Shown here piece by piece: positions 40,211 to 48,028 of a stretch of DNA of 64,000 nucleotides. This DNA is from Streptomyces zingiberis (lineage in GTDB: Bacteria; Actinomycetota; Actinomycetes; Streptomycetales; Streptomycetaceae). The stretch is taken from the NCBI RefSeq assembly GCF_012034935.1, contig NZ_JAATEN010000016.1, forward strand, positions 89,817 through 153,816, written 5' to 3'. How positions within the stretch are numbered: position 1 is the first letter of the stretch; each line of letters starts with the position of its first letter. The notes under the pieces are model-generated. The model saw only the letters and a program-made list of their open reading frames with translations. It was not told the DNA's origin and ran no database searches. The position numbers and the translations under genes were made by a program.

Positions 40211-41593
40211 ATGGAGCCGCGCACCACCGCACAGGCACCACCCCGTCCCGGACAGGACCGGATGATCGAATCACTCTACGGCGAGATCCTGCGGCGCAAC
40301 CCCGGGGAGGCGGAGTTCCACCAGGCCGTCCGGGAGGTGCTGGAGACGCTGGGCCCGGTCCTGGCCCGGCGCCCCGAGTTCGCCGAGGCGAAGATCGTGG
40401 AGCGGATAGCGGAACCGGAACGGCAGCTGATCTTCCGTGTCCCGTGGACCGCGGACTCCGGGGAGGTCCACGTCAACCGCGGCTTCCGGGTGGAGTTCAG
40501 CAGCTCGCTCGGGCCGTACAAGGGCGGACTGCGCTTCCACCCCTCGGTGAACCTCGGCATCGTCAAGTTCCTGGGGTTCGAGCAGATCTTCAAGAACGCG
40601 CTCACCGGTATGCCGATCGGCGGCGGCAAGGGCGGCAGCGACTTCGACCCCAAGGGCCGCTCCGACGCGGAGGTCATGCGGTTCTGCCAGTCGTTCATGA
40701 CCGAGCTCTACCGCCATCTGGGCGAGTACACCGACGTGCCGGCCGGTGACATCGGCGTGGGCGGCCGGGAGATCGGCTACCTGTTCGGCCAGTACAAGCG
40801 GATCACCAACCGCCACGAGTCCGGCGTCCTCACCGGCAAGGGGCTCGGCTGGGGCGGCGCACAGGCCCGCACCGAGGCCACCGGGTACGGCTGCGTGATG
40901 TTCACCGCCGAGATGCTCCGCGCCCGCGGCGAGGAGCTGGCGGGCAAGCGGGTCGCGGTCTCCGGCTCCGGCAATGTCGCGATCTACGCCGCGGAGAAGG
41001 CGCAGCAGCTCGGCGCCGAGGTCATCACCGCCTCCGACTCCTCGGGTTACGTCGTCGACGAGAAGGGCCTGGACCTCGCGCTGCTGAAGGAGGTCAAGGA
41101 GGTGAACCGCGGCCGGATCTCGGAGTACGCCGAGCGGCGCGGCCCGGCGGCCCGTTTCGTCGCCGGCGGCGGTGTGTGGGAGGTGCCGTGCGACGTGGCC
41201 CTGCCCTGCGCCACGCAGAACGAGCTGACCGCCTCCGACGCGGCCGCCCTGGTCCGCGGCGGCGTGCTCGCCGTGGCGGAGGGCGCGAACATGCCCACCA
41301 CCCCTGAGGCGGTGCGGGTGTTCCAGGAGGCGGGTGTCGCGTTCGGGCCCGGCAAGGCGGCCAACGCGGGCGGTGTGGCCACCAGCGCGCTGGAAATGCA
41401 GCAGAACGCGTCCCGGGACTCGTGGACCTTCGCCCACACCGAGGAGCGGCTCGGGGAGATCATGACCCACATCCACGGCTCCTGTCACGAGACGGCGGAG
41501 CGGTACGGCCGGCCGGGCAACTACGTGGCCGGCGCCAACATCGCCGGTTTCGAGATCGTCGCGGAGGCGATGCTCGCCCAGGGCCTGGTCTGA
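40211..41593 (+). CDS. gdhA: NADP-specific glutamate dehydrogenase
   Basis: A 460-residue hexameric-type GDH converting 2-oxoglutarate and ammonium to glutamate. Catalytic lysine region GGLRFHPSVNLGIVKFLGFE and GMPIGGGKGGSDFDPKG, Rossmann motif SGSGNVAIYAAEK, and AGANIAGFEIVAEAM at the end. The Rossmann motif and length fit the NADP-dependent assimilatory group. ATG at 40211 has AGGAG 9 nt upstream. Divergent from the HIT gene; a hairpin at 41613-41648 lies 20 bp after the stop. Confidence 0.97.
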   Translation: MEPRTTAQAPPRPGQDRMIESLYGEILRRNPGEAEFHQAVREVLETLGPVLARRPEFAEAKIVERIAEPERQLIFRVPWTADSGEVHVNRGFRVEFSSSLGPYKGGLRFHPSVNLGIVKFLGFEQIFKNALTGMPIGGGKGGSDFDPKGRSDAEVMRFCQSFMTELYRHLGEYTDVPAGDIGVGGREIGYLFGQYKRITNRHESGVLTGKGLGWGGAQARTEATGYGCVMFTAEMLRARGEELAGKRVAVSGSGNVAIYAAEKAQQLGAEVITASDSSGYVVDEKGLDLALLKEVKEVNRGRISEYAERRGPAARFVAGGGVWEVPCDVALPCATQNELTASDAAALVRGGVLAVAEGANMPTTPEAVRVFQEAGVAFGPGKAANAGGVATSALEMQQNASRDSWTFAHTEERLGEIMTHIHGSCHETAERYGRPGNYVAGANIAGFEIVAEAMLAQGLV

Positions 41594-41612
41594 TCCCCGG
41601 CAGCCGCCGTTC

Positions 41613-41648
41613 ACGCCCGGCCGTCTCCCACCCGGGGCGGCCGGGCGT
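41613..41648 (+). terminator. Hairpin after gdhA
   Basis: Perfect 11-bp arms (41613-41623 and 41638-41648) around a 14-nt loop, starting 20 bp after the gdhA stop. No T tract. A probable transcription terminator. Confidence 0.6.
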
Positions 41649-41739
41649 ACGGCGTCCGGCCCCCCGGCGGGGCGGGCCTGAGGAACGGTCCACGCGGCGG
41701 CGGAGCGCGGGCAGGGCCGGAGCCCGCCGTTCCGCCGTA

Positions 41740-41755
41740 CCGTGCACATGCACGG
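41740..41755. promoter_or_regulatory. Inverted repeat ahead of DUF574 gene
   Basis: The 16-bp sequence CCGTGCACATGCACGG has 7-bp arms around a 2-nt centre. It lies 72 bp before the methyltransferase ATG, next to TACGCT, a possible -10 box. It fits the size of a repressor site; no regulator was assigned. Confidence 0.35.
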
Positions 41756-41826
41756 GGGCGGGGCCGCTACGCTCGGCTGCCGAGACCCGGCAGAAACGCT
41801 CAACCACCCCTGACGAAGCAGGTGTT

Positions 41827-42636
41827 ATGACGGATCAGAAGGCCCTCCCCACGGGCATCGACACCAGCGTCGCCCACTCCGCCCGGATGTACGACTACTG
41901 GCTCGGCGGCAGCAACAACTTCGAGGCCGACCGGGAACTGGGCAGGGCGTTCGAGCTGGCGATCCCGGGCATCCGCACGATGGCCCGGGAGAACCGCAGG
42001 TTCCTGGGGCGCGCGATCCGGCAGATGGCCGGGGAGGCGGGCATCCGCCAGTTCCTCGACATCGGGGCCGGTGTCCCGGCCCCGGGGGACACCCCTTCCG
42101 TCACGGAGCTGGCCGCCCCCGGCAGCCGTGTGGTCTGCGTCGACAACGACCCGATCGTGCAGGCCCACGCCAGGGCCGTCATGGAGGCCGCCCCGGGGGG
42201 CGGCACCGTCTACGTCCAGGCCGACCTGCGCCGGCCGGAGGAGCTGCTGGCGCACCCGGGGGTGGCCGGCCATCTGGACTTCGACCGGCCCGTCGGGCTG
42301 CTGCTGGTGGCGGTCCTGATGCTGCTGAAGGACCAGGACCGCCCGTGGGCGACGGTGGCCGCCCTGCTGGACGCCCTGCCGCCCGGCAGCGAGGTGGCGC
42401 TCACCCACCCCTCCCAGGACTTCGACCCGCGGGCCATGCGCGAGGTCGTGGAGGCCGCCGCCCGGGGCCAGATGACGCTGGTTCCCCGCACCCGGGCCCA
42501 GGTCGAGGAGTTCTTCGGCGGCTGGGAGCTGCTGGAGCCGGGCGTGGTACCGGTGATGGCCTGGCGCCCGGAGGAGGAGCCGACCGACCCACGGGCCGCG
42601 TACTACTGGGCCGGGGTGGCCCGCAAGAAGGGCTGA
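41827..42636 (+). CDS. SAM-dependent methyltransferase, DUF574 family
   Basis: A 269-residue member of the same family as the gene at 10020-10835. N-terminal HSARMYDYWLGGSNNFEADR, SAM motif FLDIGAGVPAPGD, VVCVDNDPIVQAHARA, with GLLLVAVLMLLKDQD replacing the usual HxIPD-type loop. Function unknown; the family is widely expanded in Streptomyces. ATG at 41827 is preceded by AGGTG only 3 nt away, a tight spacing. A 16-bp inverted repeat lies 72 bp upstream. The antiporter gene follows after 163 bp and may have its own promoter. Confidence 0.92.
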   Translation: MTDQKALPTGIDTSVAHSARMYDYWLGGSNNFEADRELGRAFELAIPGIRTMARENRRFLGRAIRQMAGEAGIRQFLDIGAGVPAPGDTPSVTELAAPGSRVVCVDNDPIVQAHARAVMEAAPGGGTVYVQADLRRPEELLAHPGVAGHLDFDRPVGLLLVAVLMLLKDQDRPWATVAALLDALPPGSEVALTHPSQDFDPRAMREVVEAAARGQMTLVPRTRAQVEEFFGGWELLEPGVVPVMAWRPEEEPTDPRAAYYWAGVARKKG

Positions 42637-42799
42637 CGGCGCGGCACACCCACGGCGGCACGCCCGGGCCCGCGGGGCCCCGTTCCCCTGCCGTCCGGCG
42701 GACGAGGCGCCCGGCCGAGCCCTGGAGGGCGCGGTCCGCCGAGGGCCGGCCGGCGACCCGGTGAGCAGGCAGAGCACCACCATATGTAAAGGTTGTGCA

Positions 42800-43903
42800 A
42801 TGGCCCGCACTCGCCTTCGCTCAGCGCTGTCGTCCTGGACCCTCGTCGTTCCCCTGCTCGCCCTGGTGGTGCTCGCCCTCACCTGGGGACGTGATCTCGG
42901 TGTACTGCCGGTGATCCTCGTGGCGCTCCTCCTGGGCGGTGCGGTGCTCGCGGCGGTGCACCACGCGGAGGTGGTGGCCCACCGGGTGGGCGAGCCGTTC
43001 GGTTCACTGATCCTGGCCGTCGCGGTGACGGTCATCGAGGTCGCGCTGATCGTCACCCTCATGGTCTCCGGCGGTGAGGAGACGGCCACGCTGGCGCGGG
43101 ACACGGTCTTCGCCGCTCTCATGATCACCGTCAACGGCATCGCGGGTATCTCCCTGCTGGTGGGCGCGTTGCGGTACGGGACGACGCTGTTCAACGCCGA
43201 GGGCAGCGGGGCGGCGCTGGCCACCGTGGCCACCCTGGCGGCTCTGAGCCTGGTGCTGCCGTCGTTCACCACCAGCCACCCGGGGCCGGAGTTCTCGGGC
43301 TCGCAGCTCACCTTCGCCGCGCTCGCCTCGCTCGCCCTGTGGGGCATGTTCGTCTTCACCCAGACGGTGCGCCACCGGGACTTCTTCCTGCCCGTCACCC
43401 CGGAGGGGGAACCGGACGAGACCGAGGAGCACGCCGCTCCGCCGAGCGCGCGGGCCGCGCTGATCAGCCTGGCGCTGCTGGTCGTGGCCCTCGTCGCCGT
43501 GGTCGGGCTGGCCAAGGTGGAATCCCCGGCGATCGAGGCCGGCGTGCGGAGCGTCGGCTTCCCGCCGTCGTTCGTCGGTGTCGTCATCGCGCTGCTGGTC
43601 CTGGCGCCGGAGACGCTCGCCGCGGTGCGGGCAGCGCTGCGGCAGCGCATCCAGATCAGCCTCAATCTCGCCTTCGGCTCGGCGATGGCGAGCATCGGCC
43701 TCACCATCCCCGCCATCGCCCTGGCGGGGATCTGGCTCGACGGGCCGCTGGTGCTCGGCCTGGAGCCCACGCAGACGGTGCTGCTCCTCCTGACCATCGT
43801 GGTCAGCGCCCTCACCATCGTCCCGGGCCGGGCGACCCGGTTGCAGGGCGGTGTCCACCTCGTCCTGCTGGCGGCGTTCCTGTTCCTCGCCGTCAACCCC
43901 TGA
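42800..43903 (+). CDS. chaA: Ca2+/H+ antiporter, ChaA/CaCA-type
   Basis: A 367-residue integral membrane cation/proton antiporter with 11 predicted hydrophobic helices in two homologous halves. The two alpha repeats show acidic residues within helices: VGEPFGSLILAVAVTVIEVAL in the first half and LVLAPETLAAVRAALRQRIQ with SAMASIGLTIPAIALAG in the second. An acidic, His-containing loop (about residues 208-222) separates the halves. It probably exports Ca2+ (or Na+/K+) from the cell. ATG at 42800 follows AAAGG by 8 nt. A hairpin 52 bp after the stop fits a terminator. Confidence 0.93.
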   Translation: MARTRLRSALSSWTLVVPLLALVVLALTWGRDLGVLPVILVALLLGGAVLAAVHHAEVVAHRVGEPFGSLILAVAVTVIEVALIVTLMVSGGEETATLARDTVFAALMITVNGIAGISLLVGALRYGTTLFNAEGSGAALATVATLAALSLVLPSFTTSHPGPEFSGSQLTFAALASLALWGMFVFTQTVRHRDFFLPVTPEGEPDETEEHAAPPSARAALISLALLVVALVAVVGLAKVESPAIEAGVRSVGFPPSFVGVVIALLVLAPETLAAVRAALRQRIQISLNLAFGSAMASIGLTIPAIALAGIWLDGPLVLGLEPTQTVLLLLTIVVSALTIVPGRATRLQGGVHLVLLAAFLFLAVNP

Positions 43904-44388
43904 CCGCTGTTCCCCGCCCGCCGGCCGGGGCGCGTGCCGGCCGGGGACACACGCCGTACCCCGCCACCGCCGGAGCGCGTCCGGCGGGGTACGCGGTTCC
44001 CGGACGCCGGGCGGGCGGGCCCCACCGGTTCGCACCCGTCCCGCCCCCGGCGTGAGTGGCCGGGGCGTCCGCCCGCGTGCGCGGCGGGCGGCCGTCCCGG
44101 CTCCTCCGCCGGCGGTGGACCGGCGCGGCGGATGCCCCCGGGCGCCCGGGAGACGCGGTAGGCACGGGCGCCGCTTCCGTGGACACTGGGACCGCGGCCG
44201 GCCCGCGTCCCCTCACCCGCACCACCGGACCGGCCCCTGCGGCGTGCGCGCGCCCCGCCGGGCACGCCCCCGGCCGTGGCAGGAACGGCCGGCCCGCGCG
44301 CACGCGCACCCCCGACGAGGCGGTCCGCAGGACCCAGGGCCCGTACCTCCGGCACCACAAGCAGCCGCACCACAAGAAGGAGTTCCCC
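43904..44388. other. Gene-free spacer
   Basis: 485 bp between the antiporter and the 156-residue gene. Besides the hairpin at 43955-43993 nothing is recognised; the 3' 60 bp, rich in CACCACAAG-like sequence, ends in the AAGGAG ribosome site of the next gene. Confidence 0.4.
43955..43993 (+). terminator. Hairpin after chaA
   Basis: 11-bp perfect arms (43955-43965 and 43983-43993) with a 17-nt loop, 52 bp after the antiporter stop. Probable terminator; no T tract. Confidence 0.55.
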
Positions 44389-44859
44389 GTGCCCGTCCAC
44401 GTCTGCTCGCTCATCGTGAACGCGCGGCAGTCCGTTCCCGCCGACGGGAACTATCACCTCGTCCGCTTCCCGTACGGCGACCGGGAGTCCTACGACGCCC
44501 ACGGAATGCACAACGCTCGTCAGCCCGACGGGAAGACCTCCGCGTACCCGGACACGCGCTCCGGGCTGATCTGGCCGGCGGTCTCCGGCTGGGGGTCGCT
44601 GACGGCGATGATCCACTGGGAGGCGGGTGACTACACGGAGGTCCGGGACCAGTTCGTCCGGGACCCGCTGGGCCTCGCGGGCGGTGCCGACTCCACCGCC
44701 ACCGAGGACCACGCCCGCACCCCCGGCGGCCAGTACCGCGCCAAGCACCACGAGATGTTCGTCCACCCCGGGACGCCGGTGGCGCTGCGGGTCCGCCACA
44801 ACGGCAGCCGCGCGGCGTCCCTCGTCCACGCGCAGTTCAAGCTGGCCATCCACACCTGA
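44389..44859 (+). CDS. Hypothetical protein, all-beta-like, 156 aa
   Basis: I do not recognise this protein. It has no signal peptide or membrane segment and is rich in aromatic and His residues. Visible features: VHVCSLIVNARQSVPADGNYHLV at the start, WEAGDYTEVRDQFVRDP mid-protein, and HHEMFVHPGTPVALRVRHNG near the end, a pattern of alternating hydrophobic residues that suggests a beta-sandwich or jelly-roll. GTG at 44389 has AAGGAG 6 nt upstream, and codon use is typical of the genome, so it is very probably a real gene. It stands alone with 400-500 bp on both sides. Confidence 0.75.
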   Translation: MPVHVCSLIVNARQSVPADGNYHLVRFPYGDRESYDAHGMHNARQPDGKTSAYPDTRSGLIWPAVSGWGSLTAMIHWEAGDYTEVRDQFVRDPLGLAGGADSTATEDHARTPGGQYRAKHHEMFVHPGTPVALRVRHNGSRAASLVHAQFKLAIHT

Positions 44860-45285
44860 GCCGGCCGGCGGGGGACGGCCCCCGGGCACGCGGGATCCGG
44901 CGCCCGTACCCGGCCCCCGCCCCGCGCGGCCGGGCGGCCGGGCCTGCCGCGTGACCACCCCGGCCGCGAACGACGGCCCCTTCGGGACGTCCTGGGGGTA
45001 CCGGCGGGATGGTTTTCCGCCCACCGGCTCGACGGAGCGCCACCAGTCGTTACGTTCGGCGTTCGAAACCCGCGCGGCGCCGAGGTGCCGGCGCGCCGGG
45101 GGTGGGGGGTGGGCGTTCTCCGCCGGTGCCGGTGCGGCGCCGGCCCGACGACCCGTCCGCCGGCCGCCGGTGCGCCGCCCGCCGTGGGCGCACAGCGGGG
45201 CCGCCACGCGGAGACGCGGGCACGCCACCGGGCCGCCGCCGCGACCCCGATCCCCACCAGGCGCCACCGAGATGAGGAGCACACC
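44860..45285. other. Gene-free spacer
   Basis: 426 bp with no recognised gene. GTTACGTTCGGCGTTCG near 45050 is a less GC-rich spot that may be promoter sequence for the membrane protein gene; no clear boxes were found. Confidence 0.35.
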
Positions 45286-45732
45286 GTGAACGAGCAGTTC
45301 ACCGCCCGCCCGGCCGAGACCACCCGCCCCGGCGGACTCGTCGTGGCCGGGGGCCTGCTGGCCACCGCCGCCGTCGCCGTCGCGCTCAACGCCGTCGTCG
45401 CCGTGATCGCGCGGGCCGCCGGGGTCTCCGGCGACTTCGCCCCCCTCCATCTGTCCGACTACGCCCTCCTCACCGTCGTCGGCGTGCTGGCCGGCGCCGG
45501 GGGCTGGGCCCTGGTCCGGGCCCGCTCGGCGCACCCCGCCCGGGTGTTCCGCACGTGGATCCCGGTGATCCTCCTGCTCACCTTCGTCCCGGACATCCTC
45601 CTCGGCACCTCCGACGAGCCCGGCACCAGCTGGGGCGGCGTCATCGCCCTGATGGTCATGCACCTGGTCGTCGCCGCCGTCGCCATCCCCGCCTTCCGTT
45701 TCCTGCTGCCCCTCCCCGCCCGGCAGGACTGA
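45286..45732 (+). CDS. DUF6069 family membrane protein
   Basis: A 148-residue membrane protein with four hydrophobic helices: residues 18-40 (LVVAGGLLATAAVAVALNAVV), 57-80, 90-107 and 115-137. The spacing and the block HLSDYALLTVVGVLAGAGGW match the DUF6069 family of small actinobacterial membrane proteins. Function unknown. GTG at 45286 has GAGGAG 6 nt upstream. Single gene; nearest neighbours are more than 400 bp away. Confidence 0.85.
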   Translation: MNEQFTARPAETTRPGGLVVAGGLLATAAVAVALNAVVAVIARAAGVSGDFAPLHLSDYALLTVVGVLAGAGGWALVRARSAHPARVFRTWIPVILLLTFVPDILLGTSDEPGTSWGGVIALMVMHLVVAAVAIPAFRFLLPLPARQD

Positions 45733-46186
45733 CGGACCACCGGCTCCCCGCCCGCCGCGCGAAGGCGCCGGCCCTCCTCATCCGCCCGCGCCAGGAGGGG
45801 TGTTGCGACGGCTTCCCGGCAGGGACCGGCCCCGGCCCGGTCTCCGATGACCCGATCGGGCCGGGCCGGGGCCCGGACGGGGCGGGGCGGGGTGGGCAGG
45901 ACAGGACAGGGCAGGGCAGGCGAACTCCCCCGCGCCACCGTCCCGTTCGGGCCCGCCCCGCGCACCCCGGCGGGTGCGCGCCGCCCCGCGGATCCGCCTA
46001 ACACGCCGTTGGCACGCAGGCAAGATCCCGTCAGCAGTCCTTCCACTCAGTGGAAGGGCGTCTTGCCGGTCCCGGCCGCCCGCCGCGAGTCTGCACGGCA
46101 GACCACACTCCGGCGCCCCCGGGGCCGGCCCCGCCCGCCGGTCTCCGGGACCGCGCCCCGTCCGCCAGGTGAGAGAGGGCAGAGCC
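45733..46186. other. Regulatory region ahead of the oxygenase gene
   Basis: 454 bp. Contains GGACAGGGCAGGGCAGG repeats near 45900 and the perfect palindrome at 46039-46057. A TTGGCA at 46009-46014 could be a -35 box just upstream of the palindrome, but no good -10 is found at normal spacing. No gene is seen. Confidence 0.45.
46039..46057. promoter_or_regulatory. 19-bp palindrome, likely IclR operator
   Basis: CCTTCCACTCAGTGGAAGG: perfect 9-bp arms around one base. It lies 130 bp before the oxygenase GTG. IclR-family repressors (for example E. coli IclR and AllR) bind TTCCA/TGGAA palindromes of about this size, and an IclR gene is convergent at 49465-50208. The pairing is inference. Confidence 0.6.
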
Positions 46187-47317
46187 GTGACCGCCGACAC
46201 CCCCGGCACCACCAACACCACGAAGCCCGCCGACACGTTCGTCCGCGACCAGTGGTACGTGGCCGCCTACGGCAGCGAGGTGGGCCGGGAGCTGCTGGCC
46301 CGCACGGTCTGCGGCGAGCCCCTGGTCTTCTACCGCACGGAGGACGGCAGGCCGGTGGCGCTCGCCGACCGCTGTGTGCACCGCCGCTACCCCCTGTCGG
46401 AGAGCGCGCTGGACGGAGACCGCGTCGTCTGCGGCTACCACGGCTTCACCTATGACACCACCGGGACCTGCGTGGCCGTCCCCGGGCAGAAGCGGGTACC
46501 GCGCACGGCGCGGGTGGCCGCCTACCCGGTGGTCGAGCAGGACTCCTTCGTCTGGGTGTGGATCGGCGACCCGGCCCGCTCCGCGGGCACCGCGCCGCCG
46601 CGCGCCCCGTGGCTCGCGGACACGGAGAACTACACGACCGTGTGCGGCATGGAGCCGCTGGACGCCCGGTACGAGCTGCTCGTCGACAACCTGCTGGACC
46701 TCTCGCACGAGACGTATCTGCACGGCGGCTACATCGGCACCCCCGAGGTGGCGGCCACCCCGATCACCACCGAGGCCGACGACGAGAACGCGATCGTCCG
46801 GGTCAGCCGCCACATGGACGACGCCGAGTGCCCGCCGTTCTACGCCCGTTCGACGGGGATCGAGGGCCGGATCACCCGCTGGCAGGACATCGAGTACCTC
46901 GCCCCCTGCCTCTACCTGCTGCACAGCCGGATCGCGCCGACGGGCGTGCTGCCGGAGGCGGACGGCTCGGACCCGAACGGCTTCCACACCGAGATCACGT
47001 ACGCCATCACCCCGTCCACCGCCACCACCACCTACGACTTCTGGGCCGTCTCCCGGGACTTCGCCCGGGACGACGAGGAGGTCTCGCGGTTCCTGCACGA
47101 CTTCAACCGCGAGGTGGTGATGCAGGACGTGGTGGCGCTGAACAAGCTGGAGAAGGTCATCGCCGCCGAGCCGGACACGGTGCAGGAGCTGAGCATCAAC
47201 ATCGACACCGGCGGCCTGGCCGCCCGGCGTGTGCTGAAGCGGCTCCGCGAGGCGGGCAGGGCGGCCGGGGCACCCGGCGGCGCGGAGACCGGTACGGCGG
47301 CGGGGGCGGCGCGGTGA
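46187..47317 (+). CDS. Rieske non-heme iron oxygenase, VanA-like
   Basis: A 376-residue alpha subunit of a ring-hydroxylating or demethylating oxygenase. The Rieske [2Fe-2S] motif is C63-V-H65 with C82-G-Y-H85 (CVHRRYPLSESALDGDR in between). The mononuclear iron site is DLSHETYLHGG, with the two His ligands four residues apart. Overall layout is that of vanillate O-demethylase VanA, which uses electrons from a VanB reductase; the native substrate cannot be named. GTG at 46187 has AGAGGG 8 nt upstream; an in-frame GTG at 46169 is possible. First gene of a three-gene transcript ending with the reductase. Confidence 0.93.
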   Translation: MTADTPGTTNTTKPADTFVRDQWYVAAYGSEVGRELLARTVCGEPLVFYRTEDGRPVALADRCVHRRYPLSESALDGDRVVCGYHGFTYDTTGTCVAVPGQKRVPRTARVAAYPVVEQDSFVWVWIGDPARSAGTAPPRAPWLADTENYTTVCGMEPLDARYELLVDNLLDLSHETYLHGGYIGTPEVAATPITTEADDENAIVRVSRHMDDAECPPFYARSTGIEGRITRWQDIEYLAPCLYLLHSRIAPTGVLPEADGSDPNGFHTEITYAITPSTATTTYDFWAVSRDFARDDEEVSRFLHDFNREVVMQDVVALNKLEKVIAAEPDTVQELSINIDTGGLAARRVLKRLREAGRAAGAPGGAETGTAAGAAR

Positions 47318-47574
47318 GGGCCCCGGTGAGCGGGGTGCTGCGGGTCTCCTGGATGCCCGGCAGCGACCAGTTGCTGGGCGTCTGTCACTGCGGCGCCGAG
47401 CAGGTGGCCGAGAGCCCGGCCGAGGTGTGGGAGTGGTTGCTCGCCCACCCCGAGGGGCACCACGCCCCCGGCGGACCGGCCGGGAACGGCCCCGGTGGGG
47501 GCGGGCCGGCGCGCGCCGCCGGGCCCGTGGCCCCCGGCGGGGAGGTCAGGAGCCCCGCCCTGCAACCCGGTTGA
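47314..47574 (+). CDS. Small protein with CxCxxE motif, 86 aa
   Basis: An 86-residue reading frame whose GTG overlaps the oxygenase stop by 4 nt, the coupling common in this genome. The N-terminal 48 residues look conserved-like: VSWMPGSDQLLGVCHCGAEQ and SPAEVWEWLLAHPEGH, with two Cys (CHC). The last 35 residues are Gly/Pro/Ala. I do not recognise the family. A role with the oxygenase is inferred from position only. It might be an accessory or metal-binding protein. Confidence 0.7.
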   Translation: MRAPVSGVLRVSWMPGSDQLLGVCHCGAEQVAESPAEVWEWLLAHPEGHHAPGGPAGNGPGGGGPARAAGPVAPGGEVRSPALQPG

Positions 47575-48028
47575 GCACACGGCGGGCCGGCCGCCGGATG
47601 AACGACCGGGCGCGCCGGCGGCCGGGTGATGGGGGCGGCCGGCCGGGCGGCCATGGAGCCGGGCGGCCGGGCGGCCACGGAGCGAGGCGGCCGGGCGCGG
47701 GCCGCCCGCACCGGGCGAACCCGCCTCCGGCCGCGGGCCTCCCCCTGGATCCGGTGGCCGGTCCTCCGCCTCACCCACCCGCCCCGGACCGCTGGACCCG
47801 CCGGCCCCGGCCGCAGGTCCCGGAGCCCGGAGGGCGATCCGCCTCCCCGGTGCCCGGGGTGGTTACACCCGGCGCCTCCGCCCGCACCGGCGCGGTCAGC
47901 TCCCGGCGCAGGCGGTCCCGCCCCAGCCTCCCCGAACCCCGGCCCGCCCGGCGGCCCTCCGCCCGACCGCGGCCCCGTGCCCGTTCCCGTGCCCGTGCCC
48001 GTGCCGAAACTCGAGGGACAGAGCCCCG
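47575..48028. other. Gene-free spacer with hexamer repeats
   Basis: 454 bp between the small protein and the reductase. The end (about 47974-48006) is a run of CCCGTG hexamers broken by one CCCGTT, directly before the reductase ribosome site (AGGGA). No gene or clear promoter is seen. Confidence 0.4.
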
